NCBI GenBank assembly: GCA_963642455.1
Contig: CAVIGM010000018.1
Span: 1 to 28,740, forward strand
Length of the DNA: 28,740 nt
Source of the DNA: Crickella sp963642455
Lineage (GTDB): Bacteria > Bacillota > Clostridia > Peptostreptococcales > Anaerovoracaceae
Direction: 5' to 3'
Shown here: positions 13,648-22,467 of the stretch, piece after piece
Layout of the letters: each line of letters begins with the position of its first letter
Position numbering within the stretch: the first letter of the stretch is position 1
Translations under genes and position numbers: made by a program
Notes under the pieces: model-generated
Databases searched by the model: none
Seen by the model: only the letters and a program-made list of their open reading frames with translations
Told to the model about the DNA's origin: nothing

Positions 13648-16269
13648 TTAGCGCTGTTCCTTGATGGCAGCCTGTGCAGCCGAGAGTCTTGCGATTGGAA
13701 CTCTGAATGGTGAACATGAAACGTAGTTCAGGCCAACCTTGTTGCAGAATTCGATTGATGCAGGGTCTCCACCGTGCTCGCCGCAAATACCAAGCTTGAT
13801 ATTTGGTCTTGTCTTTCTTCCATCTTCAACAGCCATCTTAACGAGCTTGCCAATTCCGATTCTGTCAAGTGACTGGAATGGATCTGCCTCAAGGATACCC
13901 TTGTCAACGTATTCCTTGATGATAGCGCCTGTATCGTCTCTTGAGAATCCGAAGCCCATCTGTGTAAGGTCATTAGTACCAAATGAGAAGAATTCAGCCT
14001 CTTCAGCGATTTCGTCAGCTGTAAGAGCAGCTCTTGGAATCTCGATCATTGTACCAACCATATACTTCATGTCGTCGCCTGCCTCAGCGATAAGCTTAGT
14101 AGCTACCTCGTCGATAACCTTCTTAACGCTCTTAAGCTCGTTAACATGTCCAACCAGTGGAACCATGATTTCTGGAACGATATCGAGTCCCTCTTCCTTG
14201 CGTACCTCGAGAGCGGCGCTGATGATAGCGGTTGTCTGCATCTCAGCAATCTCAGGATATGTAACGGCAAGTCTGCAGCCTCTGTGTCCGAGCATTGGGT
14301 TGAACTCGTGAAGCTCGAGAGTCTTGTTAAGAACCTTCTCGAAAGGCATACCGAACTGCTCAGAAAGCTGCTTCATATCTTCCTCTGTCTTAGGAAGGAA
14401 TTCATGAAGAGGTGGATCCAAGAGTCTTATTGTAACAGGGCGGTCGCCCATAGCCTTGTAAATTCCCTTGAAGTCTTCCTTCTGATATGGCAGAAGTCCT
14501 GCAAGAGCCTCTCTTCTCTCTTCCTCTGTCTCAGCAAGAATCATTCTTCTGATCTTAGGAATTCTCTCATCCTCGAAGAACATGTGCTCTGTTCTGCAAA
14601 GGCCGATACCCTCTGCTCCGAATTCAACAGCCTGCTTAGCATCTCTTGGATTATCTGCATTTGTTCTAACCTTGAGAGTTCTGATCTCGTCAGCCCAATT
14701 CATAACTGTTCCGAAATCTCCGGAGAGAGTTGGAGCAACAGTCTTGATTGCCTCAAGATATACGCTTCCGTCTGAACCGTTGAGCGAAATCTCCTGTCCC
14801 TCTGTGTATTTCTTGCCATCTACTGTGAGAGTCTTTGCTACCTCGTCAACTGTGATGTCCTTGCATCCTGCAACGCAGCATTTACCCATTCCTCTTGCAA
14901 CTACAGCCGCATGAGATGTCATACCGCCTCTTGCTGTGAGTATTCCCTCAGCAGCAATCATTCCTGCAAGGTCCTCAGGCGAAGTCTCTTCTCTTACGAG
15001 AATAACTTTCTTGCCCTCTTCTACTGCTGCAGCTGCTGCCTCAGCGGAGAAATAAATTGCTCCTGTTGCAGCTCCTGGTGAAGCAGGAAGACCCTTAGCA
15101 ACAGCCTTAGCCTTCTTAAGCTCTTCAGCATCGAAGGTTGGGTGGAGAAGCTGATTGATCTGATCAGGAGCTATTCTCATAATAGCCTCTTCCTTGTCAA
15201 TCTTGCCCTCTGCTACCATATCTACAGCAACCTTTACTGCTGCAGCTGCGGTTCTCTTACCTGTACGAGTCTGGAGCATGAAGAGCTTGCGGTCTTCTAC
15301 TGTGAACTCCATATCCTGCATATCTTTATAATGGTTCTCAAGAATTGAAGCAACATCCTCGAACTGCTTATATACGTCTGGGAAAGCTTCTTTCATCTCG
15401 TCGATAGGCTGTGGTGTTCTGATACCAGCTACTACGTCCTCGCCCTGTGCGTTAACAAGGAATTCTCCGAAAATCTTGTTCTCTCCTGTTGCAGGGTTTC
15501 TTGTAAAAGCAACACCTGTTCCTGAGTTGTTTCCGGAGTTGCCGAATACCATTGACTGAACATTTACAGCTGTTCCAAGTGACGATGGAATGTCGTTAAT
15601 CTTTCTGTAAAGAATAGCTCTCTCATTGTTCCATGAACGGAATACAGCCTGAATAGCCTCAAGCAGCTGATCCTTAGGCTCCTGTGGGAATTCTCTTCCG
15701 AGCTCCTCCTTAACGAGTGCCTTGTAACCTGCGATGATTTCCTTCAGATCCTCAGTATTTAAGTCTACGTCGAATTCTGCACCTGACTTAGCCTTCTGTG
15801 CGTTGAAGATGGCATCGAACTTCTTCTTCTCGATCTCCATTACAACGTCGCCGAACATCTGGATAAATCTTCTGTAGCTGTCATAAGCAAATCTCTCGTT
15901 ATCAGTCTTAGCTGCAAGTCCCTTAACTGATTCGTCATTAAGTCCGAGATTCAGAATAGTATCCATCATGCCAGGCATCGAAATAGGTGCGCCTGATCTT
16001 ACCGATACAAGCAGAGGATTCTCTGTGCTTCCGAATTTCTTGCCCATAACCTCTTCGAGCTCAGCAAGATGTTCCATAGCCTCGTCGATAATTGCCTGAT
16101 CAAGAGTGTTACCCTCTTCGATATACTTCTTGCAAGCATCTGTTGTGATTGTAAAGCCAAAAGGAACAGGCAATCCAATCTTCGTCATTTCTGCAAGACC
16201 TGCGCCCTTACCACCAAGAAGGTTCTTCTGGTCTTTTGATCCCTCGTTAAAGGAATAAACGTACTTCAT
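13648..16269 (-). CDS. ppdK: Pyruvate, phosphate dikinase
   Basis: It interconverts pyruvate, ATP and phosphate with phosphoenolpyruvate, AMP and pyrophosphate. In anaerobes it often works in the glycolytic direction with pyrophosphate. The protein has 873 residues, the usual length. It begins with the ATP-grasp domain (LLGGKGAGLAEM near the N terminus). The phosphohistidine domain carries the swivelling catalytic His453 in GGMTSHAAVVARGMG, and the C-terminal TIM barrel carries Cys829 in GICGEHGGDP. AAGGAG precedes the ATG. It starts 17 bp after glyS, so the two are co-transcribed. No PPDK regulatory protein gene lies in this window. Confidence 0.98.
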   Translation of the reverse strand: MKYVYSFNEGSKDQKNLLGGKGAGLAEMTKIGLPVPFGFTITTDACKKYIEEGNTLDQAIIDEAMEHLAELEEVMGKKFGSTENPLLVSVRSGAPISMPGMMDTILNLGLNDESVKGLAAKTDNERFAYDSYRRFIQMFGDVVMEIEKKKFDAIFNAQKAKSGAEFDVDLNTEDLKEIIAGYKALVKEELGREFPQEPKDQLLEAIQAVFRSWNNERAILYRKINDIPSSLGTAVNVQSMVFGNSGNNSGTGVAFTRNPATGENKIFGEFLVNAQGEDVVAGIRTPQPIDEMKEAFPDVYKQFEDVASILENHYKDMQDMEFTVEDRKLFMLQTRTGKRTAAAAVKVAVDMVAEGKIDKEEAIMRIAPDQINQLLHPTFDAEELKKAKAVAKGLPASPGAATGAIYFSAEAAAAAVEEGKKVILVREETSPEDLAGMIAAEGILTARGGMTSHAAVVARGMGKCCVAGCKDITVDEVAKTLTVDGKKYTEGQEISLNGSDGSVYLEAIKTVAPTLSGDFGTVMNWADEIRTLKVRTNADNPRDAKQAVEFGAEGIGLCRTEHMFFEDERIPKIRRMILAETEEERREALAGLLPYQKEDFKGIYKAMGDRPVTIRLLDPPLHEFLPKTEEDMKQLSEQFGMPFEKVLNKTLELHEFNPMLGHRGCRLAVTYPEIAEMQTTAIISAALEVRKEEGLDIVPEIMVPLVGHVNELKSVKKVIDEVATKLIAEAGDDMKYMVGTMIEIPRAALTADEIAEEAEFFSFGTNDLTQMGFGFSRDDTGAIIKEYVDKGILEADPFQSLDRIGIGKLVKMAVEDGRKTRPNIKLGICGEHGGDPASIEFCNKVGLNYVSCSPFRVPIARLSAAQAAIKEQR

Positions 16270-16286
16270 TTCTTTAATCTCCTTAA

Positions 16287-17684
16287 TTAAAACATTAGCT
16301 TCTCTTCAATGTATTGTTTTACCTCGGATAAAGGTACTCGTACTTGCTCCATAGTATCTCTATCACGAATAGTAACTGATTGTTGCTCTTCTGTTTCGAA
16401 GTCAACGCAGATACTGAATGGAGTTCCTATTTCGTCCTCTCTTCTGTATCTCTTGCCGATTGATCCCGAAGCATCGTACTCAACCATAAAGTACTTAGAA
16501 AGCTCTTCATATATTGGTAATGCTACTTCTTCTAATTTCTTAGAAAGCGGAAGCACAGCAACCTTGTAAGGTGCGAGTGCAGGATGAAGTCTGAGAACAG
16601 TTCTTACATCCTCTTTGCCCTTGTCGTCTGTCAGAACCTCTTCATCGTAAGCATCTACAAGGATTGCCAAAAGCATTCTCTCTACGCCTACGGATGGCTC
16701 TATTACGTAAGGGATGTATTTCTCGTTAGTCTCAGGGTCGAGATAGCTCATATCCTGTCCTGAGTGATTCATGTGTGCCGAAAGGTCGAAATCGGTTCTT
16801 GATGCGATACCCCAGAGCTCGCCCCAGCCAAATGGGAATTCGAACTCTATATCGCTTGTGGCATTGCTGTAGTGAGCAAGCTCAGCAGGATCATGGTCTC
16901 TGAATCTTAGGCTCTCCTCTTTGACTCCGAGATTCCTAAGGAACTTATAGCAATAATCCTTCCAATAAGCGAACCATTCAAGCTCTGTGCCAGGCTTGCA
17001 GAAGAATTCCAACTCCATCTGCTCGAATTCTCTTGTTCTGAAGATGAAATTACCTGGTGTTATCTCATTTCTAAATGCCTTACCAACTTGAGCAATTCCG
17101 AAAGGTATCTTCTTTCTTGAGGTTCTCTGAACGCTCTTGAAATTAACGAAGATTCCCTGTGCTGTCTCAGGTCTCATATAAATCTCCGCAGAAGAATCCT
17201 CTGTAACGCCTTGGAAGGTCTTGAACATAAGATTGAATTTGCGGATGCCCGTGAAGTCTTGCTTGCCGCAATCTGGACAAGTTACACCATTCTCTTTTAT
17301 AAAAGCCTCAAGCTTCTCGTTGTCCCAACCGTCACACTGAGCCTCTTCGCCTTTGTCCTTAAGAAAAGCCTCGATAAGTTGGTCAGCTCTGAATCTTGAT
17401 TTGCAGTTCTTGCAATCAATAAGGGGATCCGAGAATCCGCCTACGTGACCTGATGCAACCCAAGTCTGTGGGTTCATCAGAATCGCTGCATCAAGGCCTA
17501 CATTATATCTTGATTCCTGAACGAATTTGCGCATCCACGCCTTCTTGATATTGTTCTTAAGCTCAACACCAAGTGGGCCATAATCCCATGTGTTCGCAAG
17601 TCCGCCGTAAATCTCCGAACCAGGATATATATATCCTCTGTTCTTTGTGAGAGCAGTTATCTTATCCATTGTTGCTCTTGCCAT
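16287..17684 (-). CDS. glyS: Glycyl-tRNA synthetase, dimeric type
   Basis: This class II enzyme attaches glycine to tRNA-Gly. At 465 residues it is the single-polypeptide alpha2 form (often named glyQS), not the tetrameric GlyQ/GlyS pair. The N terminus has KNRGYIYPGSEIYGG and WDYGPLGVELK. Two CX2C pairs (CKNC and CPDC) suggest a zinc site. The motif 2 region reads FRNEITPGNFIFRTREFEQ, motif 3 is GVERMLLAIL, and the C-terminal anticodon-binding domain follows. GAGGAG precedes the ATG. It lies 49 bp after the DUF4342 gene and just before ppdK, near the end of the long rpsU-ppdK block. Confidence 0.97.
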   Translation of the reverse strand: MARATMDKITALTKNRGYIYPGSEIYGGLANTWDYGPLGVELKNNIKKAWMRKFVQESRYNVGLDAAILMNPQTWVASGHVGGFSDPLIDCKNCKSRFRADQLIEAFLKDKGEEAQCDGWDNEKLEAFIKENGVTCPDCGKQDFTGIRKFNLMFKTFQGVTEDSSAEIYMRPETAQGIFVNFKSVQRTSRKKIPFGIAQVGKAFRNEITPGNFIFRTREFEQMELEFFCKPGTELEWFAYWKDYCYKFLRNLGVKEESLRFRDHDPAELAHYSNATSDIEFEFPFGWGELWGIASRTDFDLSAHMNHSGQDMSYLDPETNEKYIPYVIEPSVGVERMLLAILVDAYDEEVLTDDKGKEDVRTVLRLHPALAPYKVAVLPLSKKLEEVALPIYEELSKYFMVEYDASGSIGKRYRREDEIGTPFSICVDFETEEQQSVTIRDRDTMEQVRVPLSEVKQYIEEKLMF

Positions 17685-17716
17685 AACAAATACTCCTCTT
17701 TCTATAAGTAAGTTAT

Positions 17717-17737
17717 TTATAAGCTGATACAGCTTAT
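17717..17737 (-). other. Short hairpin at the DUF4342 stop
   Basis: ATAAGCTG and CAGCTTAT form a perfect 8-bp stem around a 3-base loop, overlapping the stop region of the DUF4342 gene. There is no T-run, so a full terminator is doubtful. It may instead be a processing or stability element before glyS. Confidence 0.5.
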
Positions 17738-18366
17738 TTAGTCTCCTCGGTATCCTCGGAATTCAGTTCTACTTCAAAGTCTACATCCTCGAAAGGCTTG
17801 TCGGACATTGCATTTGATCTTGACTTAAGCTCCTCAGCAGCGTCCTTAACCTGCTCCTTAACATTGCGGAAAGTCTCTGTTCCCTTCTCCTTGAGTAAGT
17901 TAAAAATCTCGCTTCCCTTGCCTGTAGCTCCTGATGTAGCCTGCTTAGCCTTATCATAGACACCGACAATCTTGCCGTTGATGTCTACAAGCTCGCCCTT
18001 GTCATTTACGAATTCGATGCTGCAATTCAATCCGATTGAAGCAATGATTCCAAAGATTACTGCCCAAGGTACAAATACGGCACCAAGAACGCCTACTGAC
18101 AATGGGAAATCAACGACTTCCTTGCCGCCTGCCTTAATAATGATACTTGACATATTCCCCTTGTCTACGATCTCCTTAGCCTTCTTGAAAATAGGATTCT
18201 CTGTGAAATCGCGTTCTTCCTTCTCTACTGTGCCGTTTGCTTCCTCGATTGCGAGGATTGCATCTATTACACTGCCGTCTGCAGCCTCAAGAGCGTCCTT
18301 AGCTTCCTTGTAGCTTGCTCCTGTTCTGTCCTTAACAAGTTCAATCTTCTCTAATGTAATTTCCAT
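17734..18366 (-). CDS. DUF4342 membrane protein with UBA-like N terminus
   Basis: This 210-residue protein has no established function. Residues 1-45 resemble the UBA/TS-N helical bundle seen in elongation factor Ts (TGASYKEAKDALEAADGSV). Residues about 70-120 match the DUF4342 pattern (IIIKAGGKEVVDFPLSVGV), including one hydrophobic segment (VFVPWAVIFGIIASIG) likely to span the membrane. The C-terminal 80 residues are charged and probably helical or disordered, ending in an acidic tail. AAGGAGG precedes the ATG. It lies between recO and glyS in the housekeeping block, a position that suggests a conserved but uncharacterised role linked to translation or the envelope. Confidence 0.75.
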   Translation of the reverse strand: MEITLEKIELVKDRTGASYKEAKDALEAADGSVIDAILAIEEANGTVEKEERDFTENPIFKKAKEIVDKGNMSSIIIKAGGKEVVDFPLSVGVLGAVFVPWAVIFGIIASIGLNCSIEFVNDKGELVDINGKIVGVYDKAKQATSGATGKGSEIFNLLKEKGTETFRNVKEQVKDAAEELKSRSNAMSDKPFEDVDFEVELNSEDTEETK

Positions 18367-18371
18367 ATCTT

Positions 18372-18436
18372 GTCCTCCTTATCATGTTAATGATTAAGTT
18401 AATTGATAATTGTCGTGCTTATTATCAAGTTAATTC
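18372..18436 (-). repeat. Direct repeats spanning the recO stop codon
   Basis: On the minus strand AATTAACTTGATAA, which includes the recO stop, is followed downstream by AATTAACTTAAT and then ATTAACATGATAA just before the next ribosome binding site. The copies are imperfect and carry further stop codons. Confidence 0.6.
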
Positions 18437-19168
18437 CATGTCGGATTCGAGCACCTTGACGCCCATATGATATTTAATATAGCTTGATAGAATTTCTCTC
18501 AATTCCGCTGAAATCTTCGGCTTAAGTGTGAGCTTCTCGAAGCGCTCTATCGGGTTATTCATGAAAAAACCGAGCACTTCAACTATATCAAAATTCGGCT
18601 CATAAATCAAATTATTGCCGGCCTCTTTCTCCCTCCTTGCGCAGTCCTCGCAGATAATTCCGCCTGCAGCCACAGAGAAAAGCTTCGCGTCTTTCTTTCC
18701 GCAGTTGACGCAGCCCGAAAGTTCCGGCATTATGCCCTGCACCCTGAGCGACTGCACGATAAACGCATAAAGTAGCGTATCGAAGTCCGATTCTTTTCTT
18801 GTAATCGACTCAAAGAACGCGAGCGACATTTCGTAGAGCTTGGCTCTTGCCTGCCCCTCCACAAGTATTGCGTCAAGGTATTCGATGAGCTTCGATGCGA
18901 CAAGAAATCTATCAAGATCCTCGCCGATTGTATAATAGCTGTGCTTAACCTGCGCGCTGTTGATGCTATAAGAATCGCGACTCTTGTAAAGGTCATACTC
19001 CGCATGTGTGAAGGGCCTCAGCGCAAGAGCTGATTTGCCCTTGCTTTTCTCGTTGATTGAGGTTCCCGCACTTATCTTGCCATAGTCTTTAGTAAAAATG
19101 ACAATCATGCGCCTGTTATTCGCAATTTTCCGTTGTCTGAGAACGATTCCCTCTGTTGTTACGAGCAT
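18425..19168 (-). CDS. recO: DNA repair protein RecO
   Basis: It loads RecA onto single-stranded DNA with RecR/RecF and anneals strands in recombinational repair. The protein has 247 residues. The N terminus (TEGIVLRQRKIANNRRMIVIFT) forms the OB-fold domain, and the middle is helical. The zinc site is visible as CVNCGKK followed by CEDC. Its ATG overlaps the era stop in TAATG, so the two are translationally coupled. Its own end carries direct repeats before the DUF4342 gene. The era-recO pairing is conserved in Firmicutes. Confidence 0.95.
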   Translation of the reverse strand: MLVTTEGIVLRQRKIANNRRMIVIFTKDYGKISAGTSINEKSKGKSALALRPFTHAEYDLYKSRDSYSINSAQVKHSYYTIGEDLDRFLVASKLIEYLDAILVEGQARAKLYEMSLAFFESITRKESDFDTLLYAFIVQSLRVQGIMPELSGCVNCGKKDAKLFSVAAGGIICEDCARREKEAGNNLIYEPNFDIVEVLGFFMNNPIERFEKLTLKPKISAELREILSSYIKYHMGVKVLESDMELT

Positions 19169-20070
19169 TATTCATCCTTATATCCGAAATTCCTGATAAT
19201 TCTGTCGGAATCTCTCCAGTTCTCTTTGACTTTAACATACAAGCTCAGGAAAACCTTAGTGCCGAGAAGATTCTCTATATCCAATCTTGCCGCCTTGCCT
19301 ACGCCCTTAAGCTTCTTTCCTTCCTTGCCTATAATGATGCCCTTGTGCGATTTCTTCTCGCAATAAATTACAGCACTAATATCCGTAATTCTCTCATGCT
19401 CCTCGAAGGATTCAATCTCCACAAAGATTCCGTGAGGCACCTCGTCCTTGAGGTAATTCAGAAGTTTCTCTCTTATAATCTCGCTTACGATGAATCTCTC
19501 GGGATGGTCTGTCGCCATATCCTCCGGATAATACATCGGGCCGTCATTCATGTATTTGCTTAATGCCTCGACAAGCTCAGGCACATTTGCCCCTGTCAGC
19601 GCCGACGTACCATAAATATCATCGAAAAGCCCCATCGCATCGTATTGATTATACAGTTCAAGATAGGCATCAGGTGTCATAAGGTCCATCTTGTTGATTG
19701 CAAGCATCAGCGGCGTACCTTCGATTCCTTCAAGCATTTCCACGAGCATCTTGTCGCCTGAGCCGAAGCCCTTCGTTCCGTCAATAATGAGAAGAATGAC
19801 ATCAACGCCTTTTGCTGTATTTACCGCAGTCTCGTTGATTGCACTTCCGAGCTTGGTGCGTGGCTTATGAATTCCCGGCGTATCAAGGAAAATCATCTGT
19901 AGGCCCTCGCCATTTCCGGCTTCGAGGTCAGTATAGATTCCCGTGATTCTGTTTCTTGTGGTCTGAGGCTTGCTCGAGGTTATGGCAATCTTCTCGCCAA
20001 GAACGCTGTTAAGCAAAGTTGATTTACCTACATTAGGTCTACCGATTATTCCTATGAATCCCGATTTCAT
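19168..20070 (-). CDS. era: GTPase Era (30S ribosome assembly)
   Basis: It is a GTPase that binds the 3' end of 16S rRNA and helps mature the 30S subunit. The protein has 300 residues. The G1 motif GRPNVGKS is at 10-17, with SKPQTTRNR in the switch region, DTPGIHKP as G3 and NKMD as G4. The C-terminal KH domain holds GKEGKKLKGVGKAARLDIE. The ATG at 20070 lies inside the end of ybeY (32-bp overlap), with GAGGAG upstream in the ybeY coding sequence. ybeY, era and recO should be translated from one message. Confidence 0.98.
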   Translation of the reverse strand: MKSGFIGIIGRPNVGKSTLLNSVLGEKIAITSSKPQTTRNRITGIYTDLEAGNGEGLQMIFLDTPGIHKPRTKLGSAINETAVNTAKGVDVILLIIDGTKGFGSGDKMLVEMLEGIEGTPLMLAINKMDLMTPDAYLELYNQYDAMGLFDDIYGTSALTGANVPELVEALSKYMNDGPMYYPEDMATDHPERFIVSEIIREKLLNYLKDEVPHGIFVEIESFEEHERITDISAVIYCEKKSHKGIIIGKEGKKLKGVGKAARLDIENLLGTKVFLSLYVKVKENWRDSDRIIRNFGYKDE

Positions 20071-20644
20071 TCATTATCTCCTCTTCACGAGCTCTCATTA
20101 TCTTCTTCTCGTTATCTTCCATGTGGTCATAGCCAAGAAGATGTAGCACGCTATGAACTGCCAAATATACAAGTTCTCGCTCTATTCCTGTTTCGTATTC
20201 CTCGGCTTGCTCGCATGCCTTGTCATAGCAGAGCACAACATCGCCGAGCATTATATTATATTCGTACTCGTCGCTTTCGTCACCTTCGTCGTCTTCGTCG
20301 CTTTCGACACTTTCGTCGTCTTCGATTTGCGAGAGTTCTTCAGGCTCAGTTTCTGGTTCAGAAAGCTCTATATTCGAGAGTTCCGCCTTCAAGTCAGCAG
20401 CCGATTCAAATTGCGGGAAGGACAGCACATCTGTCACCTTATCTATCCCTCGATATTCGGCATTTATGCTCTTAATTTCTTCCTTATCAACTACTGTAAT
20501 TCCAAGCTCCAAAGGAAGCGAGCGAGCATCCTCTATTCCAAGCTCCCTCTCAATTGCCAAGCAAGCCGCCTGCTCGATATTCGCCCTTATTCCGGCATCA
20601 AGAGACATTCTCTCATCATCATAATAGAACAGCATTTCTCTCAC
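20039..20644 (-). CDS. ybeY: Endoribonuclease YbeY with acidic insertion
   Basis: It is a zinc-dependent RNase for 16S rRNA 3'-end maturation and ribosome quality control. The catalytic motif HX3HX5H is present as HSVLHLLGYDH (His164, 168, 174), and TDVLSFP is at 71-77. The protein has 201 residues, against about 150-165 normally. The excess is an acidic, Ser/Asp/Glu-rich stretch at about 82-128, inserted between TDVLSFP and LGDVVLC and coded by simple GAY/GAR-type codon repeats. The start taken is GTG at 20644, overlapping the phoH stop (GTGA), with AGAGG just upstream; an ATG at 20635 is the alternative. It overlaps era by 32 bp. Confidence 0.95.
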   Translation of the reverse strand: MREMLFYYDDERMSLDAGIRANIEQAACLAIERELGIEDARSLPLELGITVVDKEEIKSINAEYRGIDKVTDVLSFPQFESAADLKAELSNIELSEPETEPEELSQIEDDESVESDEDDEGDESDEYEYNIMLGDVVLCYDKACEQAEEYETGIERELVYLAVHSVLHLLGYDHMEDNEKKIMRAREEEIMNEIGIHRNNR

Positions 20645-21597
20645 ATTCCTCTCTTCTGAAAAGCCCTGATAATTCTCTTAACAAGCTCGTGTCTTACAAC
20701 ATCAAGCTCGGTAAGCTTGCTGATTTCGATTCCCTCAACGCCCTTAAGAATATCGCAGGCCACCTTAAGCCCCGAAGTCTTTCCGGAAGGCAGGTCTATC
20801 TGTGTGATATCGCCTGTGATTACCATCTTCGAATTGAAGCCGAGTCGAGTCAGGAACATTTTCATCTGCTCCAAAGTCGTATTCTGAGCCTCGTCGAGAA
20901 TGATAAAAGCGTTGTCGAGTGTCCGACCTCTCATGTACGCAAGAGGCACAACCTCAACCACTCCTTTTTCTTTGAGCTTGGCTGCGGCCTCCGTGCCCAT
21001 AATGTCATACATCGCATCATATAAAGGTCTGAGGTACGGATCTACCTTCTCCTGCATATCTCCCGGAAGGAAGCCGAGCCTCTCTCCTGCTTCAACTGCT
21101 GGCCTTGTAAGTATTATTCGTTCTATCTCGCGATTTTTGTAGGCGGTAACGGCCATTGCGCAGGCAAGATAGGTCTTTCCTGTTCCGGCAGGTCCTATAC
21201 AGAAAACCATGTCCGAGCGCCTTATCTTGTCTATGTATTCCTTCTGGCCCGCGGTCTTTGGACGAAGAGGCTTGCCCATATAGGTATAGCAAATGATGTC
21301 CTTGGTATTCGTCTTCTCGTCGTAGCGCTGGCCGCCGATTTCCATTTCGACAAGGTATTCAAGTCTCTGCCTGTCAAGGCTCGGATTGATTCTGAGAGCT
21401 TCAACAAGGCGGGCAATTATTCTTGCCGCAAGTTCTGTATTCTCGCCGCGAATAATCAGTGCATCGTCACGCAGAATTATGCTTGTGCCCGTGCTGTTCT
21501 CAATCAGCTTGATATTGTTATCGAGATTTCCAAAGAGTTCCGTCGGCTCTATATCCGGTGGAATAACAAGCCTAAGAGCTTCTGTTCTGTCTTGCAT
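20641..21597 (-). CDS. phoH: PhoH-like ATPase
   Basis: This is a P-loop ATPase of the PhoH family, linked to RNA metabolism and commonly encoded next to YbeY. The protein has 318 residues, the usual length. The N-terminal KH-like part covers about 1-100. Walker A is GPAGTGKT at 135-142 and Walker B is AFIILDEAQN, followed by TRLGFNSKMVITGDITQIDLP. The ATG at 21597 has AAGGAA upstream. The stop overlaps the ybeY start. Its exact substrate is not established in the family. Confidence 0.95.
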   Translation of the reverse strand: MQDRTEALRLVIPPDIEPTELFGNLDNNIKLIENSTGTSIILRDDALIIRGENTELAARIIARLVEALRINPSLDRQRLEYLVEMEIGGQRYDEKTNTKDIICYTYMGKPLRPKTAGQKEYIDKIRRSDMVFCIGPAGTGKTYLACAMAVTAYKNREIERIILTRPAVEAGERLGFLPGDMQEKVDPYLRPLYDAMYDIMGTEAAAKLKEKGVVEVVPLAYMRGRTLDNAFIILDEAQNTTLEQMKMFLTRLGFNSKMVITGDITQIDLPSGKTSGLKVACDILKGVEGIEISKLTELDVVRHELVKRIIRAFQKRGM

Positions 21598-21620
21598 TCA
21601 AAAGTTCCTTTCTAACCGCA

Positions 21621-22082
21621 TTAGTCGTCTATATCGCTCAGGAAATCCTTAACGGCCTTGTTTACTGCAGAGCCGTCAGCCTTATCCTTGAGCTCCTTCA
21701 TAGCTTCTTTCATCAGGGCTCCCATATTCTTCATTCCCTTCTCGATTCCGCTATCCTCTGCAATCTTCTTAACCGAAGCCTTGATATCCTCCATCGACAT
21801 TTCCTCAGGCAGATATGCCTTGAGAACTGCAATCTCGTTCTCGTAAGCTTCAATCAGGTCATCCCTTCCTGCCTTTGCGAAATCCGCAAGCGCATCGGTA
21901 CGCATCTTCACCTGCTTCTTGATAATCGAAACGATCTCCTTGTCGTCTTCGATGGTCTTCTGCTGGTCAACCTCATGCTGCTTGATTGCTGCTCTTACAA
22001 GGTTAACAGTCTCCTTTCTGGTCTGCTCACCCTTCTTCATAGCATCCTTATAATCTTCCATAAGTTGTTCTTTAAGTCCCAT
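21621..22082 (-). CDS. yqeY: GatB/YqeY domain protein
   Basis: This is a 153-residue helical protein of the YqeY family, which resembles the tail domain of the tRNA amidotransferase subunit GatB. The molecular role is unproven, with tRNA-related functions suggested by homology. Typical sequences are KEQLMEDYKDAMKKGE at the N terminus, TLNLVRAA-like TVNLVRAAIK, and LKAYLPEEMS in the centre. AGGAGG lies before the ATG. It stands between rpsU and phoH, as in other Firmicutes. A TGATATAAT promoter element lies about 60 bp upstream. Confidence 0.93.
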   Translation of the reverse strand: MGLKEQLMEDYKDAMKKGEQTRKETVNLVRAAIKQHEVDQQKTIEDDKEIVSIIKKQVKMRTDALADFAKAGRDDLIEAYENEIAVLKAYLPEEMSMEDIKASVKKIAEDSGIEKGMKNMGALMKEAMKELKDKADGSAVNKAVKDFLSDIDD

Positions 22083-22141
22083 AATAATCCTCCTGCTATT
22101 ATATAAAATCGTAGTCTCCTGTGAATCTTACATTTGGCTTA

Positions 22142-22150
22142 ATTATATCA
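22142..22150 (-). promoter_or_regulatory. Possible internal promoter before yqeY
   Basis: TGATATAAT on the minus strand is an extended -10. A poor -35 (TTTGCC) lies 20 bp upstream. It could restart transcription after the hairpin that follows rpsU. Confidence 0.4.
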
Positions 22151-22209
22151 TATTGTATGTGTATATAGGCAAAGAGTTTGATGTCTATATAAGCCCCTAT
22201 ACATGCGAA

Positions 22210-22234
22210 ATGCGAACCAGCAAGTGGTTCGCAT
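22210..22234 (-). terminator. Hairpin after rpsU, possible attenuator
   Basis: ATGCGAACC and GGTTCGCAT form a perfect 9-bp stem with a 7-base loop, about 20 bp after the rpsU stop. It lacks a good T-run on the minus strand. It may reduce read-through from rpsU into yqeY or stabilise the short rpsU message. Confidence 0.5.
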
Positions 22235-22260
22235 CTAATAATTTGTATTCGCAATTAGTA
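22228..22260 (-). repeat. Direct repeat spanning the rpsU stop codon
   Basis: On the minus strand TACTAATTGCGAA, which carries the rpsU stop TAA, recurs 20 bp downstream as TATTAGATGCGAA, matching at 10 of 13 positions and carrying TAG in place of TAA. The second copy leads into the hairpin stem. Confidence 0.5.
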
Positions 22261-22434
22261 CTTTCTAGCCTTCTTTCTAGCAGCTTCTGACTTCTTCTTG
22301 CGTCTTACGCTTGGCTTCTCATAATGCTCTCTCTTACGGAGCTCAGCCATAACGCCATCTCTTGCGCATGATCTCTTAAATCTCTTAAGAGCGCTCTCGA
22401 GGCTTTCGTTCTCTCTAACAACTACCTGTGCCAT
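22255..22434 (-). CDS. rpsU: 30S ribosomal protein S21
   Basis: The 59-residue protein starts MAQVVVRENESLESALKRFK and ends in a Lys/Arg-rich tail (RRKKKSEAARKKARKY). This is the normal S21 sequence and length. S21 binds near the platform of the 30S subunit and helps initiation. GGAGGTGA lies before the ATG at 22434. It is the first gene of the block that continues through yqeY, phoH, ybeY, era, recO, DUF4342, glyS and ppdK. Its promoter is at 22496-22525. A hairpin and a second possible promoter separate it from yqeY. Confidence 0.97.
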   Translation of the reverse strand: MAQVVVRENESLESALKRFKRSCARDGVMAELRKREHYEKPSVRRKKKSEAARKKARKY

Positions 22435-22467
22435 ATTCTATCTCACCTCCGTCCGTGTTTTAATAGC

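Noticed and set aside
20039..20070. Frameshift between ybeY and era because of the 32-bp overlap
   Set aside because: Both proteins have complete, family-typical ends, and era has its own GAGGAG site inside ybeY, so this is a normal coding overlap.
22211..22233. CGAACC...GGTTCG as a second LexA box
   Set aside because: The two halves are too far apart for the N4 centre of a LexA box. The structure is a hairpin after rpsU.
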